64,000 nucleotides of DNA. Source: Ulvibacterium sp965228935 (GTDB lineage Bacteria; Bacteroidota; Bacteroidia; Flavobacteriales; Flavobacteriaceae). Made by a program: the position numbers and the translations under genes. Positions within the stretch are counted from its first letter, which is position 1; every line of letters starts with the position of its first letter. The notes beneath the pieces are model-generated. The model was given only the letters and a program-made list of their open reading frames with translations, was not told where the DNA came from and did no database searches. Positions 9,846 through 19,153 of the stretch are shown piece by piece. The DNA lies in contig NZ_OZ245846.1 of NCBI RefSeq assembly GCF_965228935.1, positions 5,332,001 to 5,396,000 of the forward strand, given 5' to 3'.

Positions 9846-11051
9846 TCATTCTTGGTAGGTCATATATGCCGATACCAACCAATGATTATGTTGGTCTCCC
9901 TCGTTGGGGGTCGCAGGAATCTTTATCGATAGTTGATGATTTCCCTTTTCTATGTTGCCCAAATCCACTTCATACGGGAGCACCGACGACCCGGGACACC
10001 AATTGGATCTTGACAGATCGGAAGAAGCTAGGCGTTCTTCTATTTCCTTAAAGACCTTTTTATGGTTTTGGTCGTATACATAGGCCGAATCCTTTTTTGT
10101 CCAGACTCCGGACGAAGGATTGAATCTTCTAAACGATGCACAGTCATCTCTCCAAGGAATGGTATCTATGATATTCCTACCGTTAAAATATACTTGATTT
10201 CGTAACTTTATGAACTCGTCCCCACCACTATGTCCTCCATGCCCGGAAGTTGTATAATGAAGTCTGGCGTTCTTCATTATCTCATGAGAGAAAAAGTCCA
10301 GCCTCAGATCGGATTTCGCAAAAAGATCAGGTATTTTTTGACCTTCCACATAATACACCGTATTGACCAATGGCAATACCTTGACCTTGGATCTTGGTCT
10401 ACCCGAATAGGTCAAGGACACATCCACGGAATAGCCATCGGACGTCCATGTATCTATCCAAACCCCGATATAGAAAGACCCGGTCACCAAGGATTCCAAT
10501 TCCGAAATATCCTTTTCCCAGACAACCTCCTTTTCCCAATTGGGAACATAAACCGGCCGGTTGTATTTTACCCGTGGATTCTTTTCCTCATCACTAAAAT
10601 GGCCTACTCCAAATGGGGTCATAAACCTCAATAACTCCACAGCGGGTGTATAGCCATCTCCTTTCAGAATTCCGGGGTAATCACCATTTAATTGTGAAGA
10701 TTCAGGAAACACTTCCCTTCCTTGGGAAACATCAATGATATCCAATTTTTCCGGCTCTGTAATCACAAAGCAGGAGCCCGATTTATCCCAGGGATCTCCT
10801 TTGGATCTTAGGACTATTTTGATGGAAACATCCGTTCCCTTTTCAAAAATAGGTACATCTACCTGTCTAAATACCAAACGCCCATTTTGCAATCGTCCAT
10901 GTGACATAGTATCTACGGCATCCCCACCAAAATTTATGGAAACATTTTTAAAAACATCCACAATGCGGGGCCTTACTTCCTCTTGCCCGTTTAACATACA
11001 AATGGACACCAAGAAAGTTATTAATGTAGCTATTTTCGCTTTTGGAAACAT
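9846..11051 (-). CDS. PNGase F-type peptide:N-glycosidase
   Basis: This 401-residue protein with a signal peptide (residues 1-22) matches PNGase F (N- and C-terminal jelly-roll domains) over nearly its full length. Compared from memory with the Elizabethkingia enzyme, the catalytic D60 aligns with D89 (DPWDK), E206 with E279 (GGDEF), and the conserved tryptophan-cysteine loop with WCPGSSV at 351-357. The position of E118 (TETW) is occupied by Asp200 (IDTW). The enzyme hydrolyses the amide bond between Asn and the innermost GlcNAc, releasing whole N-glycans from glycoproteins. It lies 52 bp upstream of GH92 copy A and 19 bp downstream of GH29. It is the strongest pointer to N-glycans as the locus substrate. 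Confidence 0.92.
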   Translation of the reverse strand: MFPKAKIATLITFLVSICMLNGQEEVRPRIVDVFKNVSINFGGDAVDTMSHGRLQNGRLVFRQVDVPIFEKGTDVSIKIVLRSKGDPWDKSGSCFVITEPEKLDIIDVSQGREVFPESSQLNGDYPGILKGDGYTPAVELLRFMTPFGVGHFSDEEKNPRVKYNRPVYVPNWEKEVVWEKDISELESLVTGSFYIGVWIDTWTSDGYSVDVSLTYSGRPRSKVKVLPLVNTVYYVEGQKIPDLFAKSDLRLDFFSHEIMKNARLHYTTSGHGGHSGGDEFIKLRNQVYFNGRNIIDTIPWRDDCASFRRFNPSSGVWTKKDSAYVYDQNHKKVFKEIEERLASSDLSRSNWCPGSSVLPYEVDLGNIEKGNHQLSIKIPATPNEGDQHNHWLVSAYMTYQE

Positions 11052-11070
11052 CGTAATTTGGGATTGTGCT

Positions 11071-12414
11071 CTATTTATTCAATTCCACAGCATTACCGTG
11101 TCCCCGGTATAGTAGCAGTTCATCTTCCAGTGAGACTTCAACAACGGTAACATATTGATCTAGGTTTTCTTTTTTAGGTATCCCAATACGAAGTATTCCT
11201 GGGATATTGTTCCATTCTGCACCGCCATTTCTTTCAAAGGTCAGCGTTTCACCATTGCCCAAGATCTTAATCGATGCCACCTTGTTTTGTATCCCCTTTA
11301 GTTGAATATAGTTCTTTGGATTGTTGAACAAACAGAGATACAACTTCTTCCTGTCCTTACTTATTAAACTAGGCCCATAAAAATGTCCATAAGGCAGACC
11401 CGCCTCCGTATTAAATACCGCAGTTTTGTGTTTTTGTATCCAACCTCCCAAAACTTTCAAACGCTCTCGTTGCTCTTTTGCAATCGTTCCATCGGGTTTG
11501 GGCCCAATATTCAACAAAAGATTTCCCCCCGAAGCAATGACTTCCACAAAAGTCCTTATAATCTGTGAGAAAGGCTTGTAATTGGTATCTGAAGGAAAAT
11601 AGCCCCAATTATCGTTCATCGTCATGCAAAATTCCCAAGGACCTTCGGGGCGTACGACTGGAACTCCTTGTTCCGGAGTTTTATAGTCACCATAGTCGTT
11701 TAATCGGGAATTCACTAGTACTCTTGGATTCCATTTTAACAGTGAATCCTTTAGGGCCATGGAACCCCATTGATCGGCCGATTTTTCCCAATCCCCATCA
11801 AACCAATACAGATCTGGATTATATAGGGCACTCAACTCACGAAGCTGCCCCCTATAAAAACGAACGAATCGTTCCCAAGAATCACTATTTTTCTGCTTTT
11901 TTGGGGGATAGTCCTTGGTAGTATCAGGCCTTGGAAACACCACTTCATAATCCGGGTGCGACCAATCACATAAAGAAAAATACAGTCCCACTTTTAACCC
12001 CTCTTTCCTTAGGGCCTCCACATAAGGGCCTACCAAATCGCGCTTAGCAGGAGTTTTTTGCACAACGTTCAAATGGCTCAATTTTGTATCCCACAAGGCA
12101 ACCCCATCATGATGTTTTGTGGTGAGTACGGCATATTGAGCCCCAATTTCTTTAAATAATCCGGCCCACTCTTCGGGGTCATACTTGGAAGCAGTAAATT
12201 TTTCCCCTTGATCCATATACTCACCATATGGGATTCTCTTGTGATATAGAGACCAAGATTCCGTGATCCCGTTTACACCATAATATCCCCAATGGATAAA
12301 CACTCCCAATTTTGCGTCCTTGAACCATTCCAATCGCTCCTGTTGGTCCGTAACATCGGATTGGGCCCAAGAAATCCCGTAAAACATGTAAAGCAAAAGC
12401 AGCAAACCCCTCAT
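11071..12414 (-). CDS. GH29 alpha-L-fucosidase
   Basis: Starting at the ATG at 12414, whose ATGA overlaps the stop of the preceding GH92 gene, the protein has 447 residues with a signal peptide to about residue 17 (SWAQ). GH29 landmarks are the HWG motif (41-43), TTKHHDGVALWD (98-109) and the nucleophile D206 in YWFDGDW. A beta-sandwich C-terminal domain follows from about 340. Family enzymes are retaining exo-alpha-fucosidases. In this locus the expected substrate is fucose on the N-glycan core or antennae; the linkage cannot be told. A start 19 codons earlier is open, but lies inside the GH92 gene and lacks a signal peptide. Confidence 0.92.
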   Translation of the reverse strand: MRGLLLLLYMFYGISWAQSDVTDQQERLEWFKDAKLGVFIHWGYYGVNGITESWSLYHKRIPYGEYMDQGEKFTASKYDPEEWAGLFKEIGAQYAVLTTKHHDGVALWDTKLSHLNVVQKTPAKRDLVGPYVEALRKEGLKVGLYFSLCDWSHPDYEVVFPRPDTTKDYPPKKQKNSDSWERFVRFYRGQLRELSALYNPDLYWFDGDWEKSADQWGSMALKDSLLKWNPRVLVNSRLNDYGDYKTPEQGVPVVRPEGPWEFCMTMNDNWGYFPSDTNYKPFSQIIRTFVEVIASGGNLLLNIGPKPDGTIAKEQRERLKVLGGWIQKHKTAVFNTEAGLPYGHFYGPSLISKDRKKLYLCLFNNPKNYIQLKGIQNKVASIKILGNGETLTFERNGGAEWNNIPGILRIGIPKKENLDQYVTVVEVSLEDELLLYRGHGNAVELNK

Positions 12415-14765
12415 TTCATGTTTTGTTTGTTGCTCAATGAATACGGTACGGAATCTGCTGATACCCCCCAATTTTCATTGGGTTCCGATCCCATTTCAAA
12501 AATAAGCTCCCCTCCATTTTGGACTGTTTCTACTCCCAACCATGTCTGTTTAAAATTGAGTCCATTGAGGTTCGCGCTCTGAATATAGGGTCTATTTTTT
12601 CTATTCCCATTGGCCTTAATCGAAAAAGTATTTCCGTTTTCCAAGTGCAGTTTTACCTCATCGAATAGGGGACTACCGATTACAAATTGGTCAGTGGCCG
12701 GTGCCACAGGGTAAAAGCCCAGGGCACTAAAAACGTACCAGGCCGAAGTTTGTCCGTTATCTTCGTCGCCACAATAACCATCCGGTGTTGGGGTATACAA
12801 CTTCGTCAATACTTCACGGATCCTTTCCTGGGTCTTCCATGGCTTACCGGCATAATTATACAAGTATATCATATGTTGAATGGGCTGGTTCCCGTGGGCG
12901 TAATTCCCCATGTTCATGATTTGCATTTCACGTATCTCATGAATGGTAAAACCGTAATACGAATCATCAAATATCGGTGGCATTTCAAAAACATGGTCCA
13001 GCATCTTCGTAAATTCATTTGATCCACCCATTAGATCGATGAGGCCCTGTATATCATGAAAAACGGACCAGGTATAATGCAGGCTATTCCCTTCCGTAAA
13101 GGCATCCCCCCATTTTAGGGGATTAAAGGGAGATTGGAAGCTTCCATCCTTGTTCTTGCCCCGCATGAGTTTTGTAGATGGATCAAAAAGGTTTTTGTAG
13201 TTCATGGATTTGGAGAAGTAGATATCCGCCAAACTATCCTTCCCCATCGTTTTTGCCATCCGGGCTATGGTAAAATCCGCATAGGCATACTCCAACGTAC
13301 GGGCCGCATTTTCATGGATATCCACATCGTAGGGAACATAGCCCAATTCGTTGTAGTAATCCACACCTTCTCGCCCTACGGAAGTTTCCGGCCGACCTTC
13401 TTCCACAGTAGCATTTTTAAGCATGGCCTCAAGCAATATGGATTTATCCTTTTCGGGTACGTTCCCTTGCAAAAAAGCATCGACGACAATCGGTGCCGAA
13501 TTGGAACCGATCATTACATTCCGATGTCCGGGACTGGCCCATTCCGGTAACCAACCTGACTCCTTGTAGGTATTGGCCAAACCTTCCATGATCTGGGAGT
13601 TTAAGGTAGGGTACATCATATTGAAAAAGGGAAATACAGCACGAAACGTATCCCAAAAACCATTATCCGTAAACATGTAGCCCGATTCTACTTTTCCATT
13701 ATTAGGACTGTAATGGACCACCTTGTTATCCTTGTCCAATTCATAGAACTTCCTAGGAAATAACAGTACTCGATACAAGCAGGAATAAAAAATCCGAATA
13801 TCATCCAAGTTATCCGAGGTAACCTGAATGCGATTTAGTTCCTTTTCCCAGGCCGAAGATGCTTTTTGCCGGGTTTGATCGAATGTGTCATTGCCTATTT
13901 CCCTATCCAAATTCAATTGGGCCTGCTCCGGACCTATAAATGAAGAAGCTACCCGTACGTGCACTTTTTGGCCCCTCTTGGTCTTGAACCCAATGATAGC
14001 CCCCACATGATCCCCTTCGCTCTGGGTCGTATTCTCTTTTAACCTCCAATTATCTCCCCAGGTATGGTTCAACTCAAAATCCGTATCGAACTGGGCCACA
14101 AAATAATTATGGAAATTCTCCGGTACTCCCCCACTGTTATTCCTGCAATACCCGATTATCTTTCTTTCATCAGGAAGAATCTTTACCATGGAGCCTTCGT
14201 TGAAAGCATCAAGTACCACATAAGCGGAATCGGTTTCCGGAAAGGTAAACCTAAATTGGGCCGCACGCTCTGTTGGGGTCACTTCCGCGATAACATCATA
14301 ATCGGCCAAATAAGCGCTGTAATAATCCGGACGGACGGTTTCCGATTTATGCGAGAACCAAGAGGCCCGTTCATCTTCCTGGAACTTTAAATCACCTGTC
14401 ACAGGCATAAATGAAAAAGCCGCGTAATCGTTTACCCATGGACTCGGTTGATGGGTCTGTTTGATACCCCGAATTTTATAATCATCGTAGTTATACGTCC
14501 ATCCATCTCCCATTTTAGCGGTCATTGGCGTCCAAAAATTCATTCCCCAAGGGGTGGCAATAGCGGGATAGGTATTCCCGTTGGAAAGACTAAATTCCGA
14601 ATCCGTTCCCATAAGGGGGTTAACATGTTCCAAAACCGAGGTCGTGTCATTATGGTTATCCTCCGAAACGGATTCTTTGGAGGACTCCTTACAGGCGAAA
14701 ACCATCAAAGCTAAGGCTAGGCTACCAATTGTTTTTACAAAGCGAAGTTCTTTTACATTTTTCAT
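12411..14765 (-). CDS. GH92 alpha-mannosidase lipoprotein (copy B, HGNQP variant)
   Basis: This 784-residue protein has a lipoprotein signal with Cys25 (MVFAC) and the GH92 start VLEHVNPLMGT. In the catalytic domain EGNSLHYTW stands at 558-566 and GDEDNGQTSAW from about 666. The loop that usually reads HGNEPSHH is HGNQPIQHM at 624-632, so the glutamate is a glutamine. Whole-family knowledge says this loop shapes the +1 subsite and so linkage specificity. A long insertion (PPIFDDSYYGFTIHEI) precedes it. It is likely anchored to the periplasmic or outer face of the outer membrane. It is 1 bp from the upstream GH92 gene and overlaps GH29 downstream. Confidence 0.92.
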   Translation of the reverse strand: MKNVKELRFVKTIGSLALALMVFACKESSKESVSEDNHNDTTSVLEHVNPLMGTDSEFSLSNGNTYPAIATPWGMNFWTPMTAKMGDGWTYNYDDYKIRGIKQTHQPSPWVNDYAAFSFMPVTGDLKFQEDERASWFSHKSETVRPDYYSAYLADYDVIAEVTPTERAAQFRFTFPETDSAYVVLDAFNEGSMVKILPDERKIIGYCRNNSGGVPENFHNYFVAQFDTDFELNHTWGDNWRLKENTTQSEGDHVGAIIGFKTKRGQKVHVRVASSFIGPEQAQLNLDREIGNDTFDQTRQKASSAWEKELNRIQVTSDNLDDIRIFYSCLYRVLLFPRKFYELDKDNKVVHYSPNNGKVESGYMFTDNGFWDTFRAVFPFFNMMYPTLNSQIMEGLANTYKESGWLPEWASPGHRNVMIGSNSAPIVVDAFLQGNVPEKDKSILLEAMLKNATVEEGRPETSVGREGVDYYNELGYVPYDVDIHENAARTLEYAYADFTIARMAKTMGKDSLADIYFSKSMNYKNLFDPSTKLMRGKNKDGSFQSPFNPLKWGDAFTEGNSLHYTWSVFHDIQGLIDLMGGSNEFTKMLDHVFEMPPIFDDSYYGFTIHEIREMQIMNMGNYAHGNQPIQHMIYLYNYAGKPWKTQERIREVLTKLYTPTPDGYCGDEDNGQTSAWYVFSALGFYPVAPATDQFVIGSPLFDEVKLHLENGNTFSIKANGNRKNRPYIQSANLNGLNFKQTWLGVETVQNGGELIFEMGSEPNENWGVSADSVPYSLSNKQNMK

Positions 14766-14766
14766 A

Positions 14767-17022
14767 CTAGTGGTATATTTTGTTTATTTGGGGAGTCTGT
14801 AATGCCCTACTATCGGCCAATTCGGAATCGTTTGTCATACTAAAGACCAATATTCCTCCTGAAACAATCTCTTTATGGGTAATATAACTTCTTTTCAGGC
14901 TTTTCCCATTGAGCGAAACACTTTTAACAAAAGCATTCGCCTTAAAATTTTCTGTTTTTATCATAAATGTCTTATCGTTCCCCACGTCCACAACGGCTTG
15001 TTCAAATAAAGGTATGCCCAAATGATATACTCCCTGTGCCGGATTCACGGGATAAAACCCTAGGGCACTGAGGATATACCAGGACGACATTTGCCCGCAG
15101 TCCTCATTGCCACAATGTCCGTTTGGTTCATTCTTATACTGTCCCACCAAAATTTCACGAATCAACGCTTGGGTCTTTGAAGGCCGGTCTAGATAATTAT
15201 ACAAATACGCCACATGGTGACTGGGTTCGTTTCCGTGGGCATATTGGCCTATCATTCCTGTACTGAAGATGGGCAATTTATCCTCAGGAGATGGGGCATA
15301 TGTAAACATGGAATCCAACTTCTGTCCAAAACGTTCCTGTCCCCCGGTTTTGGCAATCAGACCTTCAACATCATGTGGAACGAACCAATAGTAGTGCCAA
15401 GCATTGCTTTCACAGAAATAGGGGGAATACTCCTTGGGAACAAAGGGTTCCAGAAACTTCCCGGACGCGTCCCTGGGCTGTAACCAGGAATTTTTGTCAT
15501 TGTACAAATTCTTCCAGTTTTCCGAACGCTCCAAAAAATAGGTGTAGTCGTCCACTTTGCCCAAATCCTTGGCGAACATGGCGATGCACCAATCGTCATA
15601 AGCGTATTCCATGGTCTTGGAAACGGACCAATTTTCATGTTGGCCATCAACCGGGATAAAGCCTTTCTCCTTATATACATCGATTTCACGTTCGTCTACC
15701 ATTGCACTCTCCCTACAGGCTTGGTATGCCAGATTTACATCAAAATCAAAGCCTTTAAAGTAAGCATCCACAATAACGGGTACGGCATGATAGCCTATCA
15801 TCATATTGGTCTCGTTCCCCTGCATGGACCATACCGGAAGTGTCCCGGTCTCCTTATAATGCGCCAGCATGGAGTTGATCATATCTGGCACCCTTTCTTG
15901 CTGAGTTATCGTATATAAGGGGTGTGCCGCCCTAAAGGTATCCCATAGCGAAAAGGTGTCATAACGGTCGAATCCTTGGGCCACTGCTACGGTATCGTTG
16001 GCTCCCTTGTACTTTCCGTCACTATCGCTCAACAAGGTAGGGGCCAACATGGATTGATACATCATGGTATAAAAAACACTTTTTTTGTCCCGGTCATCTG
16101 AACTTATCTTGATTTTTTGCAGCTCCTTTTCCCATACTTTTTTAGCTTTTTTTTCGTACAGGTTAAAATCAAATCCGGCAGTTTCCTGTTCCAATGCCTT
16201 TGCAGCACCTTCTTGACCCGCCGTGGATAGTCCAGTTTTTATAACCAATTGCTCATCCTCCTCCATACTATAGTGCAATGCAATTTTGGTGTGGGTACCC
16301 TTTACCGGGGAGGTCGTTTTTTCATCGTCCAGGAATACGGTATAGGAACGAAATGGCCGGGAAAAATGCATTTCGAAATACAATCGTTGGTCCTTGGCCC
16401 ATCCCGTGGACATGCGATGGCCCTTAATGATCGAATCGTTGACTACTTCAATATAGGTGTCTGTAGGTCTATCCCAATTCAAGGCATATCCCAAATCCAC
16501 ATAAACGGTGGTTTCCTCGTCCTTGGGAAAAGTATATCTATGAATGCCCACACGCTTGGTCGCGGTTAATTCTGCCTTTATGTTAAAATCCAATAGATTC
16601 ACCCCGTAATATCCAGGAGAAGCGGATTCCCTGTCATGACTGTACCGTGAGTAAGGTCGAAAACCATTTTCAGCTATTCTTTTGGAAGACCTGCTATTGG
16701 TGGGCATAACCAAGATATCATATAAATCTCCAGCACCTGTACCGGTTAAATGGGTATGCGAAAAACCGCTTATGATACTGTCTTGATAGTAATAGCCCGC
16801 AATCCTATCCCATCCGGGAATCCCAATATCCGGACTTAACTGCACCATACCGTAGGGGACCGTAGCTCCCGGATAGGTATTGCCCGGCCCACCGGTTCCT
16901 ATGAACGGATTAACGTAGTCCGTAAGTTTTTCCTGAACGGGAGAACGTACCTCATCTCCACAACAGCAAAAGGAAGCAACAGTTAAAATGAGAAAAAAAC
17001 GCCTTGTCCACATATACTCCAT
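14767..17022 (-). CDS. GH92 alpha-mannosidase lipoprotein (copy C)
   Basis: The protein has 751 residues from the ATG at 17022, or 748 from an alternative ATG at 17013. A lipoprotein signal ends in a cluster of cysteines (SFCCCGDE). The N-terminal domain opens DYVNPFIGTGGPGNTYPGA, a textbook GH92 start. Catalytic-region motifs are CESNAWHYYW (Glu538 where other copies have EGNAW), AHGNEPSHH at 595-603 and GNEDCGQMSSW from 638. It is an exo-alpha-mannosidase presumed to remove one linkage type from the trimmed N-glycan. It lies 84 bp after the CBM9-like gene and 1 bp before copy B, within one operon. Confidence 0.93.
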   Translation of the reverse strand: MEYMWTRRFFLILTVASFCCCGDEVRSPVQEKLTDYVNPFIGTGGPGNTYPGATVPYGMVQLSPDIGIPGWDRIAGYYYQDSIISGFSHTHLTGTGAGDLYDILVMPTNSRSSKRIAENGFRPYSRYSHDRESASPGYYGVNLLDFNIKAELTATKRVGIHRYTFPKDEETTVYVDLGYALNWDRPTDTYIEVVNDSIIKGHRMSTGWAKDQRLYFEMHFSRPFRSYTVFLDDEKTTSPVKGTHTKIALHYSMEEDEQLVIKTGLSTAGQEGAAKALEQETAGFDFNLYEKKAKKVWEKELQKIKISSDDRDKKSVFYTMMYQSMLAPTLLSDSDGKYKGANDTVAVAQGFDRYDTFSLWDTFRAAHPLYTITQQERVPDMINSMLAHYKETGTLPVWSMQGNETNMMIGYHAVPVIVDAYFKGFDFDVNLAYQACRESAMVDEREIDVYKEKGFIPVDGQHENWSVSKTMEYAYDDWCIAMFAKDLGKVDDYTYFLERSENWKNLYNDKNSWLQPRDASGKFLEPFVPKEYSPYFCESNAWHYYWFVPHDVEGLIAKTGGQERFGQKLDSMFTYAPSPEDKLPIFSTGMIGQYAHGNEPSHHVAYLYNYLDRPSKTQALIREILVGQYKNEPNGHCGNEDCGQMSSWYILSALGFYPVNPAQGVYHLGIPLFEQAVVDVGNDKTFMIKTENFKANAFVKSVSLNGKSLKRSYITHKEIVSGGILVFSMTNDSELADSRALQTPQINKIYH

Positions 17023-17106
17023 TAATCTTCTGCCTTGAATGGTTACCTCTCCTATTTTATCACTTACAATTGTGTATTGACGATGGCTGCACCAACATAC
17101 AATGAT

Positions 17107-18180
17107 CTAGTTCTCCTTACTCAAGAATTTACCATCTTCCTTGATCATCAAAATTCTTTTTGTAAAAGGACTTTGGGTGAATAAATTCCATCCGGAACCA
17201 TGTTCCTCAATGGATACCTTGATTTCCTCATCGGCAATAATTTTGGATAGATTTGATACTTCCAGTTTTACCGCATCAAAAGCATCTCCGGAATTCAATA
17301 GTCTTCTATACAGATTATAAAGATATCTTTTGATCTGGTCGTCCTGAGGAATTTCAAAATCAGTGACATCCAATTTCTTAGTAGAAAAATAGACATAACC
17401 CCAATGCTCCGGTTCGTGCATATTGATTACACCTTGGGGAGACCATACCCAATTGTATTCGGGAAGGTATTTTCCATTTTTGCCCTTTTTTCTGGAATAG
17501 CGCCTATCCGTCAATTCAAAATCCCAATTGACCCTTGAAAAATTAATCCGCCAAAATTCGTTTTTGGGAGGCTTGTTGTTATTGCTGGCCTCGGTAAGCA
17601 CAGACCAAGGGATGGCAATTTCAACACTCCATCCCCTATCGATATCATTGGATATGTTCAGGGTTCCATCTATTTGAACTGCCGATTTTAAGCCTTGGAT
17701 ATCCCAACTATCCAAAACTTTTCCCTGGTTTCTATAGGGTTTGGTCAAAAAAAGATCCCAAACCGTATTCAAGGCGTTCATTTCAAACTCCATATAATTA
17801 TGGGTATCCCCATCCGGGTCTATAAAAATCTCAAAGTCGTTGTTATAAAAAATTACCGTGTCCCGTTGCTTTAACGTACCCCAAATATGAGGTTCCTCCA
17901 TTTGTGCGAAAAAATAGAGATAGGTATCGTCCCAAAGCATTTTCATTCGGGTTTTATACCTAGGTTTTTTTATTCCTTCAATATCAATGAAATCGTTACT
18001 CCATTTCGCATTGAACCATGAAGGTTCATCGGCCTTTCCATCAATACTTAGAGGCTCGGCAGTCTTTAGGGCCACATATTTTCTTGGTGCTTCCTGTGCA
18101 GCCAATTGAATACAGCCCATGTACAAAAGAAAAAGTATAAGGCTAGCCGTTTTGATTCTTCTTAAAGACTTGTCCTCCAT
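17107..18180 (-). CDS. CBM9-like secreted carbohydrate-binding protein
   Basis: This 357-residue protein has a signal peptide cut near residue 29 (LAAQ). A carbohydrate-binding family 9-like (DOMON-related) domain covers about residues 35-265, with the start LSIDGKADEPSW, the strand DDTYLYFFAQMEEP and the YNNDFEIFIDPDGD segment typical of the fold. The remaining 90 residues are unrecognised. No catalytic domain accompanies it. Stand-alone CBM9-like proteins are common in Bacteroidota sugar loci and have no settled function; glycan capture in the periplasm is inference. The gene lies 3 bp after GH130. Confidence 0.8.
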   Translation of the reverse strand: MEDKSLRRIKTASLILFLLYMGCIQLAAQEAPRKYVALKTAEPLSIDGKADEPSWFNAKWSNDFIDIEGIKKPRYKTRMKMLWDDTYLYFFAQMEEPHIWGTLKQRDTVIFYNNDFEIFIDPDGDTHNYMEFEMNALNTVWDLFLTKPYRNQGKVLDSWDIQGLKSAVQIDGTLNISNDIDRGWSVEIAIPWSVLTEASNNNKPPKNEFWRINFSRVNWDFELTDRRYSRKKGKNGKYLPEYNWVWSPQGVINMHEPEHWGYVYFSTKKLDVTDFEIPQDDQIKRYLYNLYRRLLNSGDAFDAVKLEVSNLSKIIADEEIKVSIEEHGSGWNLFTQSPFTKRILMIKEDGKFLSKEN

Positions 18181-18183
18181 TTT

Positions 18184-19149
18184 CTATAAACTGTTTTGCT
18201 TGGTAAAAGCAATTATTTCCGAAATATGGCCAAATGCCAAGGCTGTTACCGTATCTGCCGCTCCATAGTACAATGCTAGCTTGTCCTCTTCCAAGGAATG
18301 CAAAGTGGCACACGGAAAGATGACATTAGGCACATCCCCGACCTGTTCATAGATTTCCGCGGGGGCCATTAGGTAAGGTTGTGTCCGGTATTTGACCTTA
18401 TCCGGACTGTTCTCGTCCAATAAAGTGGATCCTACGGAATAGCGAAAGCCATTGCAGGTCTTTATCACCCCGTGGTAAAACACCAGCCAACCTTCATCTG
18501 TCCAAATGGGTACCGGGCCGGCACCAATCTTGGCACATTGCCATGCACTATCATTAAAAGGGGCAACTTTCATCACACAACGGTGTTCGCCCCAATATTT
18601 CATATCCGGGCTGTAACTTAAGTAAATATCGCCAAAGGGGGTATGACCATTGTCACTTGGCCTACTTAGCATGGCGTATTTGCCGTCTATTTTTTTCGGG
18701 AACAGTACCCCGTTTCTATTAAAGGGCAAAAATGCATTTTCACATTGAAAGAATTCCTTAAAGTCAAAAGTATATGCTATCCCAATGGTAGGGCCATGAT
18801 AGCCGTTACACCAGGTAATCCAATAGCGATCCTCGATGAAGGCAACCCGCGGGTCATACTTGTAGTCGGAATCTATCATCTGGGTGTTCCCCGCCTGCAT
18901 TTGTATGGGCTCATGATTTATACTCCATTGAACGCCATCTTCACTGAATCCGGCATGGATGTTCATTTGGACAGCTTTGCTATCACAACGGAAAACTCCG
19001 GCAAATCCCTCTCCAAAGGGTACTACGGCACTATTGAATATACTGTTTGATGTAGGGATGTCATAACGACCGATAATAGGATTTTTGTTATAACGCCAAA
19101 GTACATCGGTACAATTTTTTGGCTTGGCCTGCCAAGGTATTTTGTTCAT
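18184..19149 (-). CDS. GH130 mannoside phosphorylase, probable Man-beta-1,4-GlcNAc phosphorylase
   Basis: This 321-residue protein has no signal peptide, so it is cytoplasmic. The GH130 catalytic Asp is D99 in YDPRV. Basic residues that bind phosphate in the phosphorylases are present: R163 (LSRP), K207 (AKIGAGP) and H226 (FYHGV). This argues for phosphorolysis rather than the hydrolysis seen in GH130 members lacking them. In characterised N-glycan pathways a GH130 enzyme converts Man-beta-1,4-GlcNAc plus phosphate into mannose 1-phosphate and GlcNAc. Position directly after the symporter gene (4 bp) suggests import and phosphorolysis of that disaccharide. Exact substrate is inferred. Confidence 0.9.
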   Translation of the reverse strand: MNKIPWQAKPKNCTDVLWRYNKNPIIGRYDIPTSNSIFNSAVVPFGEGFAGVFRCDSKAVQMNIHAGFSEDGVQWSINHEPIQMQAGNTQMIDSDYKYDPRVAFIEDRYWITWCNGYHGPTIGIAYTFDFKEFFQCENAFLPFNRNGVLFPKKIDGKYAMLSRPSDNGHTPFGDIYLSYSPDMKYWGEHRCVMKVAPFNDSAWQCAKIGAGPVPIWTDEGWLVFYHGVIKTCNGFRYSVGSTLLDENSPDKVKYRTQPYLMAPAEIYEQVGDVPNVIFPCATLHSLEEDKLALYYGAADTVTALAFGHISEIIAFTKQNSL

Positions 19150-19153
19150 TAAT

